Assembly (NCBI GenBank): GCA_938040985.1
Contig: CALHZD010000062.1
Location: 1-29,614 of the forward strand
From: an uncultured Propionivibrio sp.
GTDB lineage: Bacteria > Pseudomonadota > Gammaproteobacteria > Burkholderiales > Rhodocyclaceae
DNA length: 29,614 bases
Reading direction: 5' to 3'
The notes beneath the pieces were generated by a model that had not been told where the DNA came from, did no database searches, and saw nothing but the letters and a program-made list of their open reading frames with translations. Positions within the stretch are counted from its first letter, which is position 1; each line of letters begins with the position of its first letter. The position numbers and the translations under genes are program-made. This document shows, piece by piece, positions 16,344 to 24,620 of the stretch.

Positions 16344-17357
16344 ATGGCACGAGCTGATGTCTTGGTTGATTTAGTAAAAGCTGTCAGTAGTAGTGATCAG
16401 TTGTCCTTCCGCAAGTCAGTTGAAATCTTGATTCAAGAGGAACGTCGTAAGGGACATCGAATTCTGGCTGATCGTTTGGAAAAAGTGCTGCGCGCCCACT
16501 CCAGTCAGGCGGCTTTATCTCAAGCGCCTGTGCCAACGATACGCCAGTTACAGACTAAAAGCATTTCACAAAAAGATTTGGTTGTCGAATTAATTCCAGA
16601 GCGCTCACTGGAAAGCTTGGTGCTTGCTGACAGTATTCGCACACAATTGCGAGAGGTCATTGATGAACAGCATCGTGCAGAGTTGCTGCATGCTTATGGT
16701 TTGAGTCCTAGGCACCGAGTTTTGTTGGCTGGTCCACCAGGAAATGGCAAAACATCGGTGGCTGAAGCATTGGCATTTGAGTTGATGGTGCCGCTGATCG
16801 TTGTGCGCTATGAGTCGCTAATTGGCAGTTACCTGGGCGAAACTTCTATCCGTTTGAAAGCCTTGCTTGACTACGTTCGAACACGACGCTGTGTGTTGTT
16901 CTTTGACGAGTTCGAGACATTGGGTAAAGAGCGAGGTGATACTCATGAAACGGGGGAGATAAAGCGTGTCGTCAGCTCTTTGCTGCTTCAACTCGACGAT
17001 CTACCAGATTATGTCGTTGTCGTTGCTGCTAGCAATCACCCAGAGCTTTTGGATAGGGCCGTTTGGCGGCGCTTTCAGGTTCGACTGGAACTCCCTCTTC
17101 CCACACGCGCACAGTTAACCGCGTTCGTCACCTCTATCAGCGAACGCAGCAAGGTCAATTTTGGCTTGGCCGCTGAGACTGTCGCAAAAAGGCTTTTAGG
17201 CCTCAGTTTTTCAGAGGTGGAAGAGTTCTGCTTGGGAGTAGTCCGGAGAGCGGTACTAGATCAAAAGATGGATGACGCCAGAACCATCGTTTCTTCCAGG
17301 CTGGAACAATGGAAGAAGCGGTTGAAACCTGTCAATAAAGAGGTATCAGACGAATAA
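16344..17357 (+). CDS. ietA: AAA+ ATPase, IetA-like (IetAS defence system)
   Basis: This 337-residue AAA+ ATPase is probably the ATPase half of an IetAS antiphage defence pair. The N-terminal ~95 residues are helical and non-catalytic. The ATPase core has Walker A GPPGNGKT (130-137), Walker B VLFFDEFE (184-191), sensor 1 AASN (228-231) and a WRRF arginine-finger region (241-244). A helical lid follows. No membrane segment is visible. Its GC content is visibly lower than that of guaA (about 43% in a hand-counted 60-base line). The stop is 16 bp before the protease start, so the two form an operon. The start ATG lacks a strong Shine-Dalgarno. The family assignment rests on the AAA-plus-subtilase pairing; the AAA fold is certain. 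Confidence 0.82.
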   Translation: MARADVLVDLVKAVSSSDQLSFRKSVEILIQEERRKGHRILADRLEKVLRAHSSQAALSQAPVPTIRQLQTKSISQKDLVVELIPERSLESLVLADSIRTQLREVIDEQHRAELLHAYGLSPRHRVLLAGPPGNGKTSVAEALAFELMVPLIVVRYESLIGSYLGETSIRLKALLDYVRTRRCVLFFDEFETLGKERGDTHETGEIKRVVSSLLLQLDDLPDYVVVVAASNHPELLDRAVWRRFQVRLELPLPTRAQLTAFVTSISERSKVNFGLAAETVAKRLLGLSFSEVEEFCLGVVRRAVLDQKMDDARTIVSSRLEQWKKRLKPVNKEVSDE

Positions 17358-17362
17358 GGCAC

Positions 17363-17369
17363 AAGGAGG
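17363..17369 (+). promoter_or_regulatory. Strong ribosome binding site of the protease gene
   Basis: AAGGAGG starts 11 bases before the ATG at 17374 and directly after the ATPase stop codon. This is a near-perfect Shine-Dalgarno, in contrast to the weak site of the ATPase gene, and suggests that the protease is translated at least as well as its partner. Confidence 0.6.
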
Positions 17370-17373
17370 AGGT

Positions 17374-19476
17374 ATGCCTGATGAGTGTTTCCCATTATTG
17401 GTTTTTCCTGTAAAGCGAATTCTCCAGCCAGAAAAGGGCAACGGTTTTCCTCAGGGCAAATGGAATTTACCCGCTCATGGTGCCCAAGTAGCGCGTATTG
17501 GAAGACAGATCGAGCATCTGGAAGAAGACTTCGCACGCTATCAGGCCAGCCTGACTGGTGCACTGGCCGGGCTCGAACCTGAAATGGTTCTGGTCATCGA
17601 GATTGTTGGACGCCTGGACGACTTTCGACAAGCCGTTGAAGCGGCTGGCTTGGAGTGGCTAGGGGAGACGGAAATCGACGACCTTGAGGCTGAGGATGAT
17701 GGTTTCTATGAGCGAGATGCTGCCGGTCAGCCTGCGGTTAAGTCGCTGAGCGGTCGCATGTTTCTGGCCATGAGCAACATGGCGGGCATGAAGGAGATTC
17801 TCGCGCTTTGGGAACAATGGAAAACCAATAGAAGCCTGCCTCACGGAAAAGCCAAGTGGAAAGCCGTTTTCGAGCAATTGAACGTGCTGAGGCGCTGGGG
17901 CATTGAGGAGACATTAGTCGAAACAGGAATGATCGACCGTTGGCGGGACTTGCTTGACCCCCCCGATCCCGAAGAGAAAATACGATTTCAAATAGAGCTT
18001 TTCTACCGCAAGAGGGTTGAGAAGCGTCGAAATAATGAAGCAGCAATTCGTTCATTACTTGAAGGCCTCGGAGGCCAAACGCTTTCGGAGTTCCTTGATA
18101 TACCTCAGATCGCATTCCATGCGGTCAAGGCTGAATTACCTGCCCGCGCTATTCAGTCGCTGCTCAATCAAGTAGCTGCGGATGAAGCAGATATCGATAT
18201 CGAGCTGTTCAAATTTACCGGCATCATGTATTTCCGTCCTACCGGACAAAGCTTGGCGGTTTCCGAGGATGGCGAGGGGGAGCCGGCCGTGTTCCCTGAA
18301 GGTGTCAATGACTTTCCTCCTGTCGCAGCGCTTCTTGATGGAGCTCCATTGCAATTGCATGAAGCGCTGAAAGACCGACTTCTGGTTGATGATATCTTTA
18401 ACTTGGAGGCTATTTATCAACCTGGCGAGCGCAAGCATGGTACCGCCATGGCTTCCTTGATTCTTCATGGGGATCGCAGCAACCCTGAGCCTGAACCATT
18501 ACCGCACAAGCTGTATTGCATCCCGGTGATGCAACCTGATCATCAAACACGTGAACATATGCCGGATGATGTTTTCTTTGAAGATCGCATCCATATTGCC
18601 GTTCGGCGCATGTTCGAAGGATCTGGCGACGTCACCGCACAAGCTCCTACGGTCAAGGTCATTAATCTTTCTATCGGTGATACCGCGCGGGAATTTATCC
18701 ATACGCCGAGTCCCTGGGCACGATTGCTTGACTGGTTGGCCTATAAATATCGTGTGCTGTTCTGCGTCAGCGCGGGCAACTACTGCGACAAGATCGATAT
18801 TGGACTCAATCAACAGCAGTTTGCCGCTCTATCCGATAACGAGAAGATAAGCGCTACCGTCAAAGCAATAGCAAATAATCTGACTTCCCGGCGTCTGCTT
18901 TCGCCGGCAGAGGCGATCAATGCTATTACGGTGGGAGCCGCTCATGCTGATGATGCAGGAGATGTATATCCGCAATTTGGCCAGCGTGTCGATGTGCTGC
19001 CCTCACAAACACTGTTTAGTCCTAGCACACGTCTGGGCTTTGGTTTCAGACGCTCCATCAAGCCAGACATCCTCATGCCCGGGGGGCGGCAACTCTATAA
19101 CGCCCCTATGCAGGAAAGCGCCTTTCATTACGGCATTAATAAGTCCGTCTACCCGCCGGGTCAAAAAGTAGCGCTTGACAGTCAACAGCAAGGTGTTCTG
19201 AATAACGAAGCCTTCTGTCGTGGCACTAGCAATGCAACGGCGCTAGCCACACGCGGTGCGGTGCGGCTGTACGACATGCTGGACAAACTGTGCAACGAGG
19301 AGGGGGAGAATATTCCCGAGGCGTTGATGTCAGTGCTGATCAAGGCGCTCTTGGTTCATGGTGCTAAACAAGATGACACCGCTAAACGACACATCGAAGA
19401 TGCGTTGAGAAATATAAAAAAACTCTCGTCAATTCAAGCAGGTTGTTACACGTTATCTTGGCTATGGTGTTGTTGA
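17374..19476 (+). CDS. ietS: Subtilisin-like S8 serine protease, IetS-like, C-terminally frameshifted
   Basis: This is the protease half of the putative IetAS defence pair. The first ~315 residues form an N-terminal region with no obvious family motif, presumed regulatory. The S8 catalytic domain follows: Asp322 (VAALLDG), His355 (KHGTAMAS), oxyanion Asn469 (FCVSAGN) and nucleophile Ser619 (RGTSNATALA). No signal peptide is seen, so it should act in the cytoplasm. The frame runs true to about residue 682 (ALRNIKK), after which an A7 run shifts it and it ends in 18 unrelated residues at 700. The continuation of the protein is in the next frame (19418-19987). The product could still be catalytic, but it lacks its C-terminal beta-rich domain unless slippage restores it. 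Confidence 0.82.
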   Translation: MPDECFPLLVFPVKRILQPEKGNGFPQGKWNLPAHGAQVARIGRQIEHLEEDFARYQASLTGALAGLEPEMVLVIEIVGRLDDFRQAVEAAGLEWLGETEIDDLEAEDDGFYERDAAGQPAVKSLSGRMFLAMSNMAGMKEILALWEQWKTNRSLPHGKAKWKAVFEQLNVLRRWGIEETLVETGMIDRWRDLLDPPDPEEKIRFQIELFYRKRVEKRRNNEAAIRSLLEGLGGQTLSEFLDIPQIAFHAVKAELPARAIQSLLNQVAADEADIDIELFKFTGIMYFRPTGQSLAVSEDGEGEPAVFPEGVNDFPPVAALLDGAPLQLHEALKDRLLVDDIFNLEAIYQPGERKHGTAMASLILHGDRSNPEPEPLPHKLYCIPVMQPDHQTREHMPDDVFFEDRIHIAVRRMFEGSGDVTAQAPTVKVINLSIGDTAREFIHTPSPWARLLDWLAYKYRVLFCVSAGNYCDKIDIGLNQQQFAALSDNEKISATVKAIANNLTSRRLLSPAEAINAITVGAAHADDAGDVYPQFGQRVDVLPSQTLFSPSTRLGFGFRRSIKPDILMPGGRQLYNAPMQESAFHYGINKSVYPPGQKVALDSQQQGVLNNEAFCRGTSNATALATRGAVRLYDMLDKLCNEEGENIPEALMSVLIKALLVHGAKQDDTAKRHIEDALRNIKKLSSIQAGCYTLSWLWCC

Positions 19477-19987
19477 TATCGAACGCGTGTTGACTTGTAC
19501 TGCACAACGGGCCACGGTTCTAGGTTGTGGAGAAATAAGAGAAAACGAAGTGCATGAATATTCTTTCCCCATCCCTTTCGCCTTTTCTTCACAAAGGATA
19601 TGGCGACGGTTGGTGGTGACGCTCGCTTGGCTGACACCAATCAATCCAGATCACCGCAATCTCCGAGAAGCCAAACTGACGCTCGAGCCGGGTGGAGGAA
19701 ATTGGTTCAACCAGATCCTCAAGCTAAATCGTCAGGATGGTGATCACAATCAGGTGACACGTGGCACCGTGCAGCATGAGGTGCTGGAGGGCAGCAGCCA
19801 GATCAAGGCCTTCAAGGATGGCGAGGCTCTGCGGGTTCGCGTTACCTGCAGAAAGGATGCGACGGCACGCCTTGATGATGTTATTCCTTATGGGCTTGCT
19901 GTCACCTTAGAAGCGAAAGAAGACATTCCGATCTACCAGCAAATTCGCGCTAGGATCAAACAGCCAGTACCAATATCTTCGATATAA
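19418..19987 (+). pseudogene. ietS: C-terminal part of the IetS-like protease, in the +1 frame
   Basis: Immediately after the A7 run the +1 frame reads NSRQFKQVVTRYLGYGVVDI and continues for about 188 residues to a stop at 19987. Its content (RRLVVTLAWLTPINP, TVQHEVLEGSSQIKAF, IPYGLAVTLEAKEDIPIYQQ) is the conserved C-terminal beta-sandwich-like region of these defence subtilases. Removing one A from the run fuses both parts into a protein of about 870 residues. An internal GTG at 19487 exists but has no ribosome site, so independent translation is unlikely. A sequencing or assembly error in the homopolymer is a real alternative explanation. Confidence 0.75.
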
Positions 19988-20059
19988 ATTTTTAGTTAAA
20001 AATTTCAAAATGAAAGAGAATTTAATTTAAATAGTTCATTATTAATTTTGCAGTTTTTT
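19988..20059. other. AT-rich right flank of the defence insertion
   Basis: Very AT-rich non-coding DNA follows the protease gene (runs such as AAATTTTTAGTTAAAAATTTC) and mirrors the AT-rich left flank at 16286-16343. ATTTCAAA occurs in both flanks, at 16289-16296 and 20002-20009. The flanks are abruptly bounded by GC-rich sequence. No gene is seen. Confidence 0.5.
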
Positions 20060-20302
20060 CTAAATTTTTATCGACAACAGCGTAGCCCCTTCCGCCTTGT
20101 TATTGATGGTTACATAAGCGTTCTGCCCCGCGCCGCAGGTGCCGGTGATGACGCGGGCGAGGTGGGTGCGGGTAGTGGGGTCGGGATTTTGCAGACGGTT
20201 AGACGGGGCGTATTGCGCCTTGGCGCTTTCATCGCCGTAGGCGTGGTGGCGGCTGAGGGAGGTATTGCAACCAACTATGGAGACGCAAAATGCGTAGAAC
20301 AA
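20060..20302 (-). pseudogene. Possible remnant of an unrecognised gene
   Basis: This minus-strand frame of 80 residues has codons typical of GC-rich neighbours from about residue 18 onward (SRHHAYGDESAKAQYAPSNR, then TTRTHLARVITGTCGAGQNA). It ends AYVTINNKAEGATLLSIKI. I do not recognise the family. The N-terminal part looks random and no ribosome site is evident, so it is more likely the 3' remnant of a truncated gene than an intact one. It overlaps the start of the opposite-strand ORF by 13 bp. Confidence 0.3.
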
Positions 20303-20496
20303 AGAGCAACGTTGTCGAATTACATGCAGCGCCGACGCTTGAGGAGTACGAAGTCATGAAGCAATTGAGCGCGATGGTGATTAGTATCTCTGAGCTGCTC
20401 GGCACCGAGCGCTCGCGCGCCCGCATTGCCAGAGTCAAGGCTAAGCTGGAGCGTACCCGTCAACAGCTCAACAGACTGCACGGTACGAACCTATGA
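20290..20496 (+). CDS. Small hypothetical protein, helical
   Basis: This 68-residue product starts MRRTKSNVVELHAAPTLEEY and is followed by a predicted helix rich in Arg, Ala, Lys and Leu (LLGTERSRARIARVKAKLERTRQQLNRLHG), perhaps a coiled coil. GGAG lies seven bases before the ATG, supporting translation. No family is recognised. It lies between the defence genes and mltD and may belong to the accessory island. Confidence 0.4.
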   Translation: MRRTKSNVVELHAAPTLEEYEVMKQLSAMVISISELLGTERSRARIARVKAKLERTRQQLNRLHGTNL

Positions 20497-20527
20497 TGCC
20501 TTAGTCCTTTCCACACATCGTTGTCTT

Positions 20528-20569
20528 GTTACACGCATGCCCTCGCCAGTATGAGGCGAAGTATGTAAC
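20528..20569. terminator. Imperfect hairpin downstream of mltD
   Basis: GTTACA (20528-20533) pairs with TGTAAC (20564-20569) and TCGCC (20543-20547) with GGCGA (20555-20559), giving a 42-bp imperfect stem-loop between the small ORF and the mltD 3' end. It could end the convergent transcripts, although no T-run is seen. It may also mark the island's right border. Confidence 0.35.
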
Positions 20570-20597
20570 CAAAGAAGTCCAGTTCGAGCCGACGCCT

Positions 20598-22211
20598 TTA
20601 TTTCTTACGTTTTGCCGGTTTGCTTGCCTGCGCGGTATTCTTGCGGGGTGTGGGTGCTTTCTTGGCATTCTGCTTTTGTGAAGAGGCCGAGTGCCTGTTT
20701 TTCTTTGAAGAAACCTTTGTAGAAGCGGATGATTTGCCTTTTTGTGGAGCGGGCTTGCTGGCCTTTTGCTCCGTTGCCAGGACGACGAGCGTTGTTCCTG
20801 GCTTGATTTTCATGTTTTTCAGGTGATTTCGGCGTTTCAGCTCGTCGGCGCTCATGCCGTGCCGCTTGGCGATGGAAAACAGGGTGTCGCCTTTGCGTAC
20901 CTTGTAGGTGCGCGTTGCCGGCTGCAAGTCGGCACTGGGAAAGCGCGGCTGGGTAACCATCGTGGCCGGGTCGATCTCTTTTGCGCCGCCGTTGCTGGGC
21001 ACCAGCAGCGTAAGTCCGGGTTTGAGACGAATGCGTCCGTGGATGCCATTAATGGCTTTGAGGTTGGCAACGGTCATGCCGAAGCGCGGAGCGATTTTTT
21101 CCAGGCGGTCGCCGGGGCGTAGGGTATAGGACTGCCAGGAAGAAAGCGGTTTTTGCTTTTGTTCGTGCGCTTCCAAATTGCTGACAAAATGGTCGTACTT
21201 TTCTGCGGGAATGACCATCGGCGAGTCGGAGACGATCACGGGGCGGTTGTGCGCCGGATTGAGAGCAAGAAATTCATGCACCGGAATGCCGGCAAATTGT
21301 GCGGCCAGTTTGACGTCGATATTGACTGGCTTGGTGACGGTTGTGAAATAGGGGCGGTTGGGGATGCGCGGGATGCCAAGTTCCTTAAGCGTTTCCGGGC
21401 TGCTGAAGATATTTTTCAGCGCCTGTAGCTTGGGCACGTAATTCTGCGTTTCACTCGGCATGTTCAGGTTCAGGTAATCGGTCGGCAGATCGAGCGCTTT
21501 GTTTTTGGCAATGGCGCGGGCGACGGCGCCTTCCCCCCAATTGTAAGAAGCCAGCGCCAGATGCCAGTCGCCGTGCATTTCATAGACTTCCTGCAAGTAT
21601 TCAAGCGCGGCGGCCGTTGAGGCGATGATGTCGCGGCGCTCGTCCTTCCACCAATTCTGGTCGAGGTTGTAGCGTTTGCCGGTTGTCGGGATAAATTGCC
21701 ACAAACCGGACGCTTTAGCGGACGAATGGGCCATCGGGTTGTAGGCGCTTTCCACCATCGGTAGCAGAGCCAGCTCCATGGGCATACCGCGCTGGTCGAT
21801 TTCTTCGACGATGTGATAGAGGTAGGGCGCGCCGCGCTCAACCATGCGGCGCAGATAGTCGGGCTGATTGAGGTATCGCTGTTGATGTTCCAGCACCAGG
21901 TCGTTGTTGATGTCCGGCATGGAAAAGCCCTTGCGGATGCGGGAAAAAATATTATCCGTTTCGCTGGTCAGATCGACAGTCGGCAGATTGATCGGTAATG
22001 CCGGAACCTCGTAGCTCTGCAAGGGCGTCAGGATGGGGGCCGGGTATAGATAGTCGGCTGTTGTTCCTTTGCGGGGCGGGCATTCTTCGCTGTTTTCCGA
22101 CGTCGCATTGCAGGTTGTCCGACCAAGGTTGGCGCAGCCGGCCAGCGCAACGGTAAACAGGCAGAGAAAGATACGGGTACTGAGTCGATGGAGAAGTTTT
22201 TTATAAATCAT
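20598..22211 (-). CDS. mltD: Membrane-bound lytic murein transglycosylase D
   Basis: This outer-membrane lipoprotein cleaves peptidoglycan between MurNAc and GlcNAc to form 1,6-anhydro ends. The 537-residue product has a lipobox LAGC (Cys26). The SLT catalytic domain contains Glu154 in LLPMVESAYNP, then SSAKASGLWQFIPTTGKRYNL and ALASYNWGEGAVARAI. Two LysM modules follow (about 361-405 and 434-478). The C-terminal ~55 residues are Lys/Ser/Ala rich and probably disordered. It is convergent with the small ORF at 20290-20496, and its start faces the 494-bp gene-free region upstream of the tannase gene. Confidence 0.95.
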   Translation of the reverse strand: MIYKKLLHRLSTRIFLCLFTVALAGCANLGRTTCNATSENSEECPPRKGTTADYLYPAPILTPLQSYEVPALPINLPTVDLTSETDNIFSRIRKGFSMPDINNDLVLEHQQRYLNQPDYLRRMVERGAPYLYHIVEEIDQRGMPMELALLPMVESAYNPMAHSSAKASGLWQFIPTTGKRYNLDQNWWKDERRDIIASTAAALEYLQEVYEMHGDWHLALASYNWGEGAVARAIAKNKALDLPTDYLNLNMPSETQNYVPKLQALKNIFSSPETLKELGIPRIPNRPYFTTVTKPVNIDVKLAAQFAGIPVHEFLALNPAHNRPVIVSDSPMVIPAEKYDHFVSNLEAHEQKQKPLSSWQSYTLRPGDRLEKIAPRFGMTVANLKAINGIHGRIRLKPGLTLLVPSNGGAKEIDPATMVTQPRFPSADLQPATRTYKVRKGDTLFSIAKRHGMSADELKRRNHLKNMKIKPGTTLVVLATEQKASKPAPQKGKSSASTKVSSKKNRHSASSQKQNAKKAPTPRKNTAQASKPAKRKK

Positions 22212-22705
22212 CCGTATGACCTGAGTTTGACCGCCATACGGCGAAATAAAAAATCAATGCGTGTCGTCTCCGGGAGCGGAAATACGAGAGGCTCAGGAAC
22301 GCTATAAATTGCAGTTGCTTCGATGCGCCAGCTCGGCGCCAAGGCAGGCGGATTATAGCGCACACAGGCGCCCTGGCTTTTCGACTGACAGACTTTTTCG
22401 TACCGAAAAGGCGTGGGGTGCGTTTGGTCGGCTTTTTGGCAAATGCCCGTAAGCGCATTGCGCCGTGATGCGGAGAGGGCTTGTCCGGCAGTATTGAATG
22501 TGGCCTGAGAATGAAGATGTCCGAAATGGGAATGTCCGGAGGATTTGGTTGCTTGAGGTAATTGATGCGGAACGTGATGTATCTGCAATACACAGGAAAA
22601 CGCAAAGCCGTGAAACGTAAAGCCGTGTTATCCGGTTTTGCCGGATGCCTATCTGGTTTGGGTTTGTGTATCCTAGAGACATCTTGTTTTTTTATGGGGA
22701 TTTTC
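22212..22705. other. Long divergent intergenic region, no credible gene
   Basis: This is the space between the divergent mltD and tannase-like genes. Open frames here on both strands have no family resemblance. Visible structure includes a tandem 15-bp repeat (AAACGCAAAGCCGTG at 22598-22612, AAACGTAAAGCCGTG at 22613-22627) followed by a perfect hairpin ATCCGG-TTTTG-CCGGAT at 22630-22646. The region should hold both promoters, but none could be assigned with confidence. Confidence 0.5.
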
Positions 22706-24208
22706 ATGAAATGCAAAGCCATGATGCTGACGGCTGTTGCCGGGCTGGGGATTGCGGCGTGCAGTGCGCCGGTCGTCAAGCATGAAAACACGCAGCCTCT
22801 TGATTTTGCCGGCCAGAAACATGTAGATAAAACGATGCAGGTCGGCGGGCAGGCGATACGTTACCGAGCGTTTGAAAATATCGTTTATGTCAAAAATCCT
22901 GTCGACGCGGCTTACCAAACCCTCAATATCTACATTCCCGAAGCCTATTTCAACGGCGGCAGCATCAACGGCTACACCGCGCAAACCGCGCCCATTTTTC
23001 TGCCCAACTCAATCGGTGGCTATATGCCGGCCAAAGCCGGTGTGCCGGGGCAGGGCGGTTTCGGCCACCGCAAGGCCGGGCAGATTGACGCCATGCAGGC
23101 CGCCCTGGCCAGAGGCTATGTCGTGGCATCGCCCGGTGCGCGCGGCCGCACTGCCGCCACCGGTAAAGCACCCGCTGCGATTGTCGATTTAAAAGCCGCC
23201 GTGCGCTACCTGCGCTTCAACGACGCGGTGATGGCCGGTGATGCCGAAAAAATCATTTCCAACGGCACCAGCGCCGGCGGCGCGCTGTCCGTGCTGCTTG
23301 GCGCCACCGGCAACCAGGCCGACTACGAGCCCTATTTGCAACAGCTCGGCGCCGCGCCGGCCAAAGACCATATTTTCGCCGTATCCGCCTATTGCCCGAT
23401 TTCCATTCTGGATCATGCCGATGCCGCCTACGAATGGCAGTTCAACGGTGTAAACGACTACCAAAAAATCGATGCCTCCATGCTCGATTACCATGCCGAG
23501 CGCAAACTGATTAACGGCACGCTTACCAAGGAGCAAATCCAAATTTCAGGCCACCTCAAAGCCCAATTTCCTGCCTATGTGAATAGCCTAAACCTGCGCG
23601 ATCCGCAAGGCCGGCTGCTGCGCTTGAACGCGCAGGGTAGCGGCAGTTTTAAAAACTATGTCGCTTCTTTCCTGCGCCGCTCCGCTCAAGGCCAGCTCGA
23701 TGCCGGCAAAGACCTGAGCGATCGTAACTGGCTCACCGTCCGCAACGGCAAGGTCCGCGCCGTGAATTTTGCCGCCTATGCCCGCGCTACCGGCCGCCAG
23801 AAAACTCCGCCCGCCTTTGACGCGCTTGACTTGAGCAGCGGCGAAAACCAACTGTTCGGCGCCGCCGCCATCGACAAACAGCATTTCACAGCATTCTCCT
23901 ACCAACACCGCAGCAACCCGCAAGCCACGCTGGCCGACCCGCATACCGTGCAGCTGATGAACCCGATGCCCTTCATCGGTTCGCACACGTCGCCGCAGCA
24001 TTGGCGCATCCGCGTCGGCACCGCCGATAGCGATACTTCGCTGGCCATCGCCGCCATTCTCGCCGCCAAGCTGCAAAACAGCGGCAAGCGCGTGGATTTC
24101 GCCCTGCCGTGGGACGTGCCGCACAGCGGCGATTACGATCTGGACGAACTGTTCGACTGGATCGACCAGGCTGTCAAAAACCAAAATTTAACGAAACAGG
24201 AGATGTGA
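22706..24208 (+). CDS. Tannase-like alpha/beta hydrolase lipoprotein
   Basis: This is a predicted esterase of the bacterial tannase group, which hydrolyses galloyl or related aromatic esters. From the ATG at 22706 (GGGGA seven bases upstream) the product has 500 residues and a lipobox GIAAC (Cys19), so it should be lipid anchored. The nucleophile elbow NGTSAGGALSVLLGATGN has Ser189, and the C-terminal VPHSGDYD supplies the likely catalytic His473, with an Asp near 441-443. The LARGYVVASPGARGRT and VDLKAAVRYLRFND blocks are typical. The open frame extends upstream to 22562 but the extra residues look non-coding. It overlaps the ACT-domain gene by one base (TGATG), so translation is coupled. 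The substrate is not determined. Confidence 0.82.
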   Translation: MKCKAMMLTAVAGLGIAACSAPVVKHENTQPLDFAGQKHVDKTMQVGGQAIRYRAFENIVYVKNPVDAAYQTLNIYIPEAYFNGGSINGYTAQTAPIFLPNSIGGYMPAKAGVPGQGGFGHRKAGQIDAMQAALARGYVVASPGARGRTAATGKAPAAIVDLKAAVRYLRFNDAVMAGDAEKIISNGTSAGGALSVLLGATGNQADYEPYLQQLGAAPAKDHIFAVSAYCPISILDHADAAYEWQFNGVNDYQKIDASMLDYHAERKLINGTLTKEQIQISGHLKAQFPAYVNSLNLRDPQGRLLRLNAQGSGSFKNYVASFLRRSAQGQLDAGKDLSDRNWLTVRNGKVRAVNFAAYARATGRQKTPPAFDALDLSSGENQLFGAAAIDKQHFTAFSYQHRSNPQATLADPHTVQLMNPMPFIGSHTSPQHWRIRVGTADSDTSLAIAAILAAKLQNSGKRVDFALPWDVPHSGDYDLDELFDWIDQAVKNQNLTKQEM

Positions 24209-24480
24209 TGAACCATTCCGTCATTACCGTCATCGGCAAAGACCGCATCGGTATTGTTTACGACGTATCCAAACTGCTGGCCGAAAACCAAATCAATATC
24301 CTCAATATCAGTCAGCAGTTGATGGGCGAATTCTTTACCATGATCATTCTGGTCGATACCGTGCAATGCCCGAAATCGCGGCAGGAAATGCTGGACGTTT
24401 TCGCACAGGCGGGAAAAACGCTTGCGCTGGACATCCGCATGCAGAATGAAGAGTTGTTCAACGCCATGCACCGGGTTTAA
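24208..24480 (+). CDS. ACT domain-containing protein (UPF0237)
   Basis: This 90-residue single ACT domain (MNHSVITVIGKDRIGIVYDVSKLLAENQINILNISQQ, with DTVQCPKSRQEML) is of the GcvR-like/UPF0237 type expected to bind an amino acid or other small ligand. It starts within the tannase stop codon (TGATG), and AGGAGA precedes it. In many bacteria this family is encoded directly upstream of the DUF711 gene, as here with a 140-bp gap, implying a common function that is still unknown. It is complete and of normal length. Confidence 0.9.
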   Translation: MNHSVITVIGKDRIGIVYDVSKLLAENQINILNISQQLMGEFFTMIILVDTVQCPKSRQEMLDVFAQAGKTLALDIRMQNEELFNAMHRV

Positions 24481-24620
24481 TACCTATCCCAGCAAATAAT
24501 CTGAGTGTATTGGCGCGCCTTGCTGTACTCATGTGCTGTCCGCGGCGCGCCGCCTTCCCGGCCCAATTCCTGGAATTGGTATCACCGTGCAGCATTCAAC
24601 CTATTCATCACAGAAACCCC

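Noticed and set aside
22201..22791. 196-residue minus-strand frame upstream of mltD
   Set aside because: No domain, promoter-region location, and it overlaps the tannase start; better explained as non-coding.
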